A DNA stretch of 9,914 nucleotides from an uncultured Lachnospiraceae bacterium. GTDB lineage: Bacteria; Bacillota; Clostridia; Lachnospirales; Lachnospiraceae. Position 1 is the stretch's first letter. Each line of letters starts with the position of its first letter. Under the pieces are notes generated by a model that was not told the origin of the DNA, searched no databases, and saw nothing but the letters and a program-made list of their open reading frames with translations. Of this stretch, positions 6,455 through 9,914 are shown piece by piece. The stretch is taken from assembly GCA_910588755.1 (NCBI GenBank), contig CAJUQZ010000074.1:11192-21105 (forward strand). The letters are read 5' to 3'. The translations under genes and the position numbers were made by a program.

Positions 6455-8224
6455 TTATGATTCTTTTTCTTCCTCTTTTACAATCCGGATATGCACATCG
6501 CGCAGCTGTCTTTCATCCACCGCTGCCGGCGCGCCCATCATCACATCCTGCGCGGTCTTGTTCATCGGGAACGGGATAATCTCGCGGATACTCTCCTCGC
6601 CTGCGATCAGCATGACCATGCGATCAACGCCCGGCGCAATGCCTGCGTGTGGCGGCGCACCATAGCAGAACGCGTTGTACATCGCGGGGAACTTCGCCTT
6701 CACGTCCTCCTCGCCCAGTCCCACGATCCGGAATGCCTTCACCATAATCTCCGGATCATGGTTACGGACTGCACCTGACGAGAGCTCAACGCCGTTGCAC
6801 ACCAAGTCATACTGGTATGCGAGAATGTCAAGCGGCTCCTTTGTCTCCAGCGCCTCCACGCCGCCCTGCGGCATTGAGAACGGATTATGGCAGAACTCCA
6901 GTTCACCAGACTCCTCACCAATCTCATACATTGGGAAGTCAACGATCCAGCAGAACTCATAGCAATCCTTTTTCATATAACCGTCGAAGGTGTTCGCAAG
7001 CGTCTTCCTGATCACGCCTGCCGTCTTCTGCGCCGTCCTTAAATCCCCTGCGCAAAGCGCGACAAAACTGCCATTTTTTAATCCCAGCGCCTCGATCACC
7101 GCCGCCTTTTTCTCCTGCACAAACTTGGAGATGCCGCCGACGAGCTCTCCATTTTCATCTAAGCGGAACCAATACGTTTTCTGCGCGCTCACCACCTCGA
7201 CATCAGCGCACATCTTGTCAATCTGTTTTCTCGTCCCAGTGAAATTATCCGCTACAACCGCCTTTACAGTCCTTCCCGCAAACGGCTCGAAACCACAGTC
7301 CGAAAGCACAGCAGTCGCGTCCTGCACCAGCAGGCCAAGGATGCGCAGATCCGGCTTGTCCGTACCGTACTGCTCCATCGCCTCGAGATAAGGAATTCTC
7401 TTAAACGGTGGCTTTGAGGCCTCATGATAAATCCCATATTTTGCAAAGATGGGCGGAAGCACATCCTCTAAAACTTCAAACACATCGTCCTGGCTGGCAA
7501 ACGCCATCTCCATGTCGAGCTGGTAAAACTCTCCCGGTGAGCGGTCTGCCCGCGCGTCCTCATCGCGGAAACACGGCGCGATCTGGAAATAGCGGTCAAA
7601 CCCGGAAGCCATCAACAGCTGCTTGAACTGCTGCGGCGCCTGCGGCAGCGCATAAAATTTTCCCGGGTGATTTCTCGATGGCACGAGATAATCGCGCGCG
7701 CCTTCCGGGGAAGAACATGTTAGAATCGGCGTGGTGATCTCCATAAAATCATGGCCGATCATTGCCGCGCGCAAATCCGCGACAATCCTGCTCCTGAGCA
7801 CGATCTTTTCCTTTACATTCGGATTGCGCAAATCCAGATAGCGGTATTTCAAACGTGTGTTCTCATCTGCTTCCTTAGAATGGTCAATCTGGAACGGCAG
7901 CTCATTGTACTGACATTTGCCTAATACGGTGATCTTCGACGGCACAACCTCGATATCCCCCGTCTCCATCTTGGGATTCTTGGCGCTGCGCTCGCGCACG
8001 GTTCCCACAACCTCGAGCGTTGACTCGTTGTTAATGGCGTTAAGCTGCTCCATGATCTCCTCTGTCTCGACAACGATCTGCGTCTTTCCGTAAAAATCCC
8101 TCAAAACCAGAAACCCTAAATTTTTGCTGACCTTGCGCAAGTTGTCATACCAACCGACAAGCTTGACTTCCTCCCCTGCATTTTCCAGCCGCAGCTGGTT
8201 ACAATTATGTGTACGTCCCTGCAT
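6455..8224 (-). CDS. aspS: Aspartate--tRNA ligase
   Basis: A 589-residue bacterial-type class IIb aspartyl-tRNA synthetase that charges tRNA-Asp with aspartate using ATP. Domains in order are the N-terminal OB-fold anticodon-binding domain (about 1-110), the class II catalytic core, a GAD insertion (about 285-410) and the C-terminal part of the core. Motif 2 contains FRDED (219-223) followed by ARADRSPGEFYQLDMEM; motif 3 is GVDRMVML (532-539). The aspartate-site string LPQAPQQFKQLLM is intact. SPGEF carries one residue more than the common RQPEF form and recalls the alphaproteobacterial subtype, as far as I remember. The OB-fold (GWYDNLRKVSKNLGF) is rather divergent. The start at 8224 is preferred over 8227 or 8251 because GGGAGG is then six bases away and the product opens MQGRTHNC, matching the family. 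No gatCAB gene is visible, so whether it also charges tRNA-Asn cannot be judged. Confidence 0.96.
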   Translation of the reverse strand: MQGRTHNCNQLRLENAGEEVKLVGWYDNLRKVSKNLGFLVLRDFYGKTQIVVETEEIMEQLNAINNESTLEVVGTVRERSAKNPKMETGDIEVVPSKITVLGKCQYNELPFQIDHSKEADENTRLKYRYLDLRNPNVKEKIVLRSRIVADLRAAMIGHDFMEITTPILTCSSPEGARDYLVPSRNHPGKFYALPQAPQQFKQLLMASGFDRYFQIAPCFRDEDARADRSPGEFYQLDMEMAFASQDDVFEVLEDVLPPIFAKYGIYHEASKPPFKRIPYLEAMEQYGTDKPDLRILGLLVQDATAVLSDCGFEPFAGRTVKAVVADNFTGTRKQIDKMCADVEVVSAQKTYWFRLDENGELVGGISKFVQEKKAAVIEALGLKNGSFVALCAGDLRTAQKTAGVIRKTLANTFDGYMKKDCYEFCWIVDFPMYEIGEESGELEFCHNPFSMPQGGVEALETKEPLDILAYQYDLVCNGVELSSGAVRNHDPEIMVKAFRIVGLGEEDVKAKFPAMYNAFCYGAPPHAGIAPGVDRMVMLIAGEESIREIIPFPMNKTAQDVMMGAPAAVDERQLRDVHIRIVKEEEKES

Positions 8225-8230
8225 CATTAA

Positions 8231-8236
8231 CCTCCC
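8231..8236 (-). promoter_or_regulatory. RBS fixing the aspS start
   Basis: On the minus strand this reads GGGAGG. It is three bases from the ATG at 8227 and six from the ATG at 8224, which favours 8224. It excludes 8251, which lies upstream of the RBS. Confidence 0.7.
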
Positions 8237-8274
8237 ACAGCCATTATGCACAGGCCTGCAGTTGCAGACCCGCC

Positions 8275-8308
8275 AGAGAGAAAGTCTGTCCTGACAGACC
8301 TTCTCTCT
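8275..8308 (-). promoter_or_regulatory. Long hairpin in the aspS leader
   Basis: The arms AGAGAGAA-A-GTCTGTC and GACAGAC-C-TTCTCTCT pair over 15 bp with one internal mismatch and a very short loop. On the minus strand the sequence after it (GGCGGGTCTGC) is not T-rich, so it is not an ordinary terminator. It sits between the aspS promoter and the start codon, about 50 bases upstream of the ATG. It could be a leader RNA structure affecting stability or translation. No T-box consensus accompanies it. Confidence 0.55.
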
Positions 8309-8375
8309 TTATAGCCGTTTTCTCTTCATTATATGCTGATATACTGGCACAAAACATGCCTGTCTGCTGTTTTTA

Positions 8376-8404
8376 ATACTAGCATTATTGAAAAACAGTG
8401 TCAA
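8376..8404 (-). promoter_or_regulatory. Promoter of aspS
   Basis: The minus strand reads TTGACA, exactly 17 bases, TAGTAT. The -35 box is perfect and the -10 has four of six consensus bases. It starts 30 bases after the stop of the upstream aldo-keto reductase gene and gives a leader of about 145 bases. A further TATAAT at 8328-8333 has no well-placed -35. Confidence 0.7.
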
Positions 8405-8434
8405 GGAGAATGTTGCCCACCACCTGATTATCTG

Positions 8435-9430
8435 TCAATCTTTACCGCATATCTCCTCGATTGCCTGCAATTGCGCGTCATCAAAACTGGTGTTTGACAG
8501 CATACCCACATTGTCGATAATCTGCGCAGGCTTCGACGCGCCAATCAGCACGCTTGTGATGTCCCCGTCCCGCAAAATCCACGCGAGCGCCATCTGGGCA
8601 AGGCTCTGCCCGCGCTCCTTTGCAAGCGCATCTAGCGCCCTGATCCTTTCAATCGTTTTGCCCTCCAGCGCATCTTCCTTTAAAAACCTGCCATCGGTGC
8701 GAATCCGACTGTCTTGCGGAATCCCATCAATATAACGGTTCGTGAGCAGCCCCTGTGCCAGCGGGCAGAACGTGATGATGCCAATGCCGTTTGCCGCTGC
8801 GTAATCCTTCAACCCATCCTGTTCAATCGTCCTGTCAAACAACGAATATTTTCTCTGATTGATGATAAACGGTGTACCCATTTCCCTGAAAAGGCCTGCG
8901 ATCGCAATGGTCTCTTCCTTATTATAATTCGAAATACCAACATAGAGCGCCTTGCCGCTTTTTACGATACTGTCAAGCGCCCTGGCTGTCTCCTCAAGCG
9001 GCGTATCCTTATCCGGCCGGTGGTGGTAATAGATATCCACGTAATCAAGCCCCAGCCGGCGCAGGCTCTGATCCAGGCTTGCGATCAGGTACTTCCTGCT
9101 GCCCCAGTTTCCATATGGCCCCGGCCACATATCATATCCGGCCTTCGTCGAAATCACCAGCTCATCCCGGTAAACGCCAAGCCCCTTTGCCAGAATGCAC
9201 CCAAAGTTCTCCTCCGCTGCACCGTAGACAGGACCATAGTTATTGGCAAGGTCAAAATGCGTGATTCCATTGTCAAACGCGGTGTAGCACATGGCCTGCA
9301 TGTTGTCAAAGCTCGCGTTAGAGCCAAAATTGTGCCACAGCCCAAGGGAGATTGCTGGAAGCATTAGACCGCTTTTGCCGCAGCGGTTGTATTGCATTGT
9401 ATCATATCTTTTATCGCTTGCTAAGTACAT
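8435..9430 (-). CDS. gpr: Aldo/keto reductase, L-glyceraldehyde 3-phosphate reductase type
   Basis: A 331-residue NADPH-dependent aldo-keto reductase that closely follows E. coli YghZ/Gpr (346 residues) along its length: CGKSGL.LPA.SLGLWHNFG, THFDLANNYGP, STKAGYDMWPGPYG, SRKYL.ASLDQSL, SGKALYVGIS, PLAQGLLT, GIPQDSR and SVLIGAS are shared as far as I remember that protein. The catalytic tetrad is visible as Asp60, Tyr65, Lys96 and His137, and the cofactor-binding SVLIGASK lies at about 293-300. YghZ reduces L-glyceraldehyde 3-phosphate and detoxifies methylglyoxal; assigning the same substrate here is inference. The start at 9430 (MYLASDKRYDTMQY) is chosen over 9472 and 9436 because GAGAGG is eight bases upstream and the N-terminus then lines up with YghZ. 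No terminator is seen before the aspS promoter 30 bases downstream, so some read-through into aspS is possible. The region upstream is repetitive. Confidence 0.93.
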   Translation of the reverse strand: MYLASDKRYDTMQYNRCGKSGLMLPAISLGLWHNFGSNASFDNMQAMCYTAFDNGITHFDLANNYGPVYGAAEENFGCILAKGLGVYRDELVISTKAGYDMWPGPYGNWGSRKYLIASLDQSLRRLGLDYVDIYYHHRPDKDTPLEETARALDSIVKSGKALYVGISNYNKEETIAIAGLFREMGTPFIINQRKYSLFDRTIEQDGLKDYAAANGIGIITFCPLAQGLLTNRYIDGIPQDSRIRTDGRFLKEDALEGKTIERIRALDALAKERGQSLAQMALAWILRDGDITSVLIGASKPAQIIDNVGMLSNTSFDDAQLQAIEEICGKD

Positions 9431-9438
9431 ATTCATAT

Positions 9439-9444
9439 CCTCTC
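9439..9444 (-). promoter_or_regulatory. RBS fixing the gpr start
   Basis: On the minus strand this reads GAGAGG, eight bases from the ATG at 9430 but only two from the ATG at 9436. The far upstream ATG at 9472 would put it inside the gene. Confidence 0.65.
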
Positions 9445-9480
9445 TTTCTTCTGATGCCACTTCCCGCGTCACTCTGTACC

Positions 9481-9504
9481 TGTGTACTCATACACATGTG
9501 TACT
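9481..9504. promoter_or_regulatory. Interlocking palindromes in the gpr leader
   Basis: TACACATGTGTA (9491-9502) is a perfect 12-bp palindrome. GTGTA-CTCA-TACAC (9482-9495) is a second inverted repeat sharing the TACAC arm, and TGTGTACT occurs twice (9481-9488 and 9497-9504). The arrangement allows two mutually exclusive hairpins or a dimeric operator, between the microsatellite and the gpr RBS. Confidence 0.45.
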
Positions 9505-9532
9505 TGGACTTTCGAGAGCCATTTCCATTTTC

Positions 9533-9579
9533 ATATCTATATCTATATCTATATCTATATCTATATCTATATCTATATC
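9533..9579. repeat. Hexanucleotide microsatellite (ATATCT), about 7.8 copies
   Basis: Seven perfect tandem ATATCT units are followed by ATATC, with no interruption. The tract is about 100 bases upstream of the gpr start codon. Short open frames across it read Tyr-Leu or Ile-Tyr repeats and are artefacts of the tract. Perfect hexamer tracts of this length are uncommon in bacterial chromosomes and can change copy number by slippage. Confidence 0.95.
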
Positions 9580-9675
9580 AGTATAACAGAATGCATCTAA
9601 AATCGATACAATTATTTTCCATGTTCATAAATCGTTCATAGTTCTTTGAAAAATTATTCAATAAATCAACATGAT

Positions 9676-9704
9676 TTGGACATTAAAGCACTCTATACTA
9701 TAAA
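9676..9704 (+). promoter_or_regulatory. Possible promoter of a small transcript
   Basis: TTGGAC at 9676, a 17-base spacer and TATAAA at 9699-9704 match the sigma-A consensus well. Transcription would start near 9711 and run toward the hairpin at 9777-9806. Confidence 0.5.
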
Positions 9705-9710
9705 TATAAG

Positions 9711-9815
9711 GTGATACGAATGATGCCTTACAGACAATAAGTGATAACTTTACTTATAATAACTTTTTCATAATATATGCCAAGTAGTTGAAAGACTGCT
9801 TGGCATCCTCCCTTT
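9711..9815 (+). ncRNA. Candidate small RNA, about 105 nt
   Basis: A promoter-like sequence and a terminator-like hairpin bracket about 105 bases with no convincing protein. The only start with an RBS-like AAGGTG is ATGATG at 9720-9725, encoding just MMPYRQ before TAA, and the predicted transcription start would lie inside that AAGGTG. A small regulatory RNA is therefore likelier than a peptide gene. I do not recognise the sequence as a known RNA family. Confidence 0.3.
9777..9806 (+). terminator. Terminator-like hairpin
   Basis: ATGCCAAGTAGT pairs with ACTGCTTGGCAT over 12 bp (one G-T wobble) around the loop TGAAAG. It is followed by CCTCCCTTTTATAT, a moderate T run. It would end a plus-strand transcript beginning near 9711. 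Confidence 0.6.
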
Positions 9816-9860
9816 TATATGGACCTTTTCGTCTTTATTTCACAAATATTTTTTAATTGA

Positions 9861-9892
9861 CTAGTACTCTATCCGGCCAGAAATTAAACTCG
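9861..9892. repeat. 32-bp direct repeat, right copy
   Basis: This copy matches 113-144 with two differences and the same orientation, 9.7 kb away. It lies 55 bases after the hairpin at 9777-9806. On the minus strand a frame open from the window edge reads SLISGRIEY and then stops at 9861-9863 within the repeat. The flanks are not similar to those of the left copy. Confidence 0.7.
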
Positions 9893-9914
9893 TGAACCAC
9901 CTGCTTTGCACCAT

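Noticed and set aside
8275..8308. Hairpin as terminator of gpr
   Set aside because: It lies downstream of the aspS promoter and has no T tract after it on the minus strand, so a leader structure fits better.
8225..8434. T-box riboswitch upstream of aspS
   Set aside because: The conserved T-box string (AGGGTGGNACCGCG) is absent on the minus strand and the leader hairpin lacks a terminator T run.
9533..9579. Tandem repeats as a CRISPR array
   Set aside because: The units are six bases and contiguous, without spacers, and no cas gene is present.
9291..9641. Plus-strand frames with Tyr-Leu or Ile-Tyr repeats
   Set aside because: They arise from translating the ATATCT microsatellite and the antisense of gpr; they have no RBS or recognisable protein.
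113..9892. Whole segment as a composite transposon bounded by the 32-bp repeats
   Set aside because: The contents are core genes such as pfkA and aspS, no transposase or integrase is present, and the two repeat flanks are unrelated.

Overview
The window looks like chromosomal DNA from a low-to-mid GC Gram-positive anaerobe of the Clostridia, most likely a Lachnospiraceae-type gut bacterium. This is inferred from strong AGGAGG ribosome-binding sites, near-consensus TTGACA/TATAAT promoters, the types of PfkA, ArsC/Spx-like protein and AspRS present, and exported proteins of a style common in that family. No rRNA, tRNA, CRISPR array or intact mobile element is visible.

Layout. A minus-strand ArsC/Spx-family thioredoxin-fold gene (136-498) sits at the left edge. 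After a gene-free stretch, a near-perfect promoter (902-930) drives a plus-strand pair: a secreted SGNH/GDSL hydrolase, frameshifted at a run of eight G's inside its signal-peptide region, and a secreted protein overlapping it by four bases (1849-3342). This unit ends in an intrinsic terminator (3375-3411). Everything further right is on the minus strand: phosphofructokinase (3444-4517), an LRR lipoprotein (4725-6308), aspartyl-tRNA synthetase (6455-8224) and a YghZ/Gpr-type aldo-keto reductase (8435-9430). The last 480 bases hold no recognisable protein gene. They contain a hexanucleotide microsatellite, interlocking palindromes, a possible small transcript with its own promoter and hairpin, and a 32-bp repeat.

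The minus-strand genes are mostly ordinary housekeeping or metabolic genes with separate promoters: glycolysis (pfkA), translation (aspS) and reduction of L-glyceraldehyde 3-phosphate or other aldehydes (gpr). The LRR lipoprotein and the SGNH/secreted-protein pair are the accessory, envelope-facing part.

Most notable points: (i) the G8 tract that puts the SGNH hydrolase out of frame and could be a phase-variable switch; (ii) a 32-bp direct repeat, 30/32 identical, near both ends of the window, which supplies the stop codon of the ArsC-like gene; (iii) the (ATATCT)n microsatellite upstream of gpr; (iv) a PfkA with mixed phosphoryl-donor signature residues; (v) structured leaders ahead of pfkA and aspS. 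I did not find a clear new multi-gene system. The SGNH/secreted-protein pair is the best candidate for undescribed biology.
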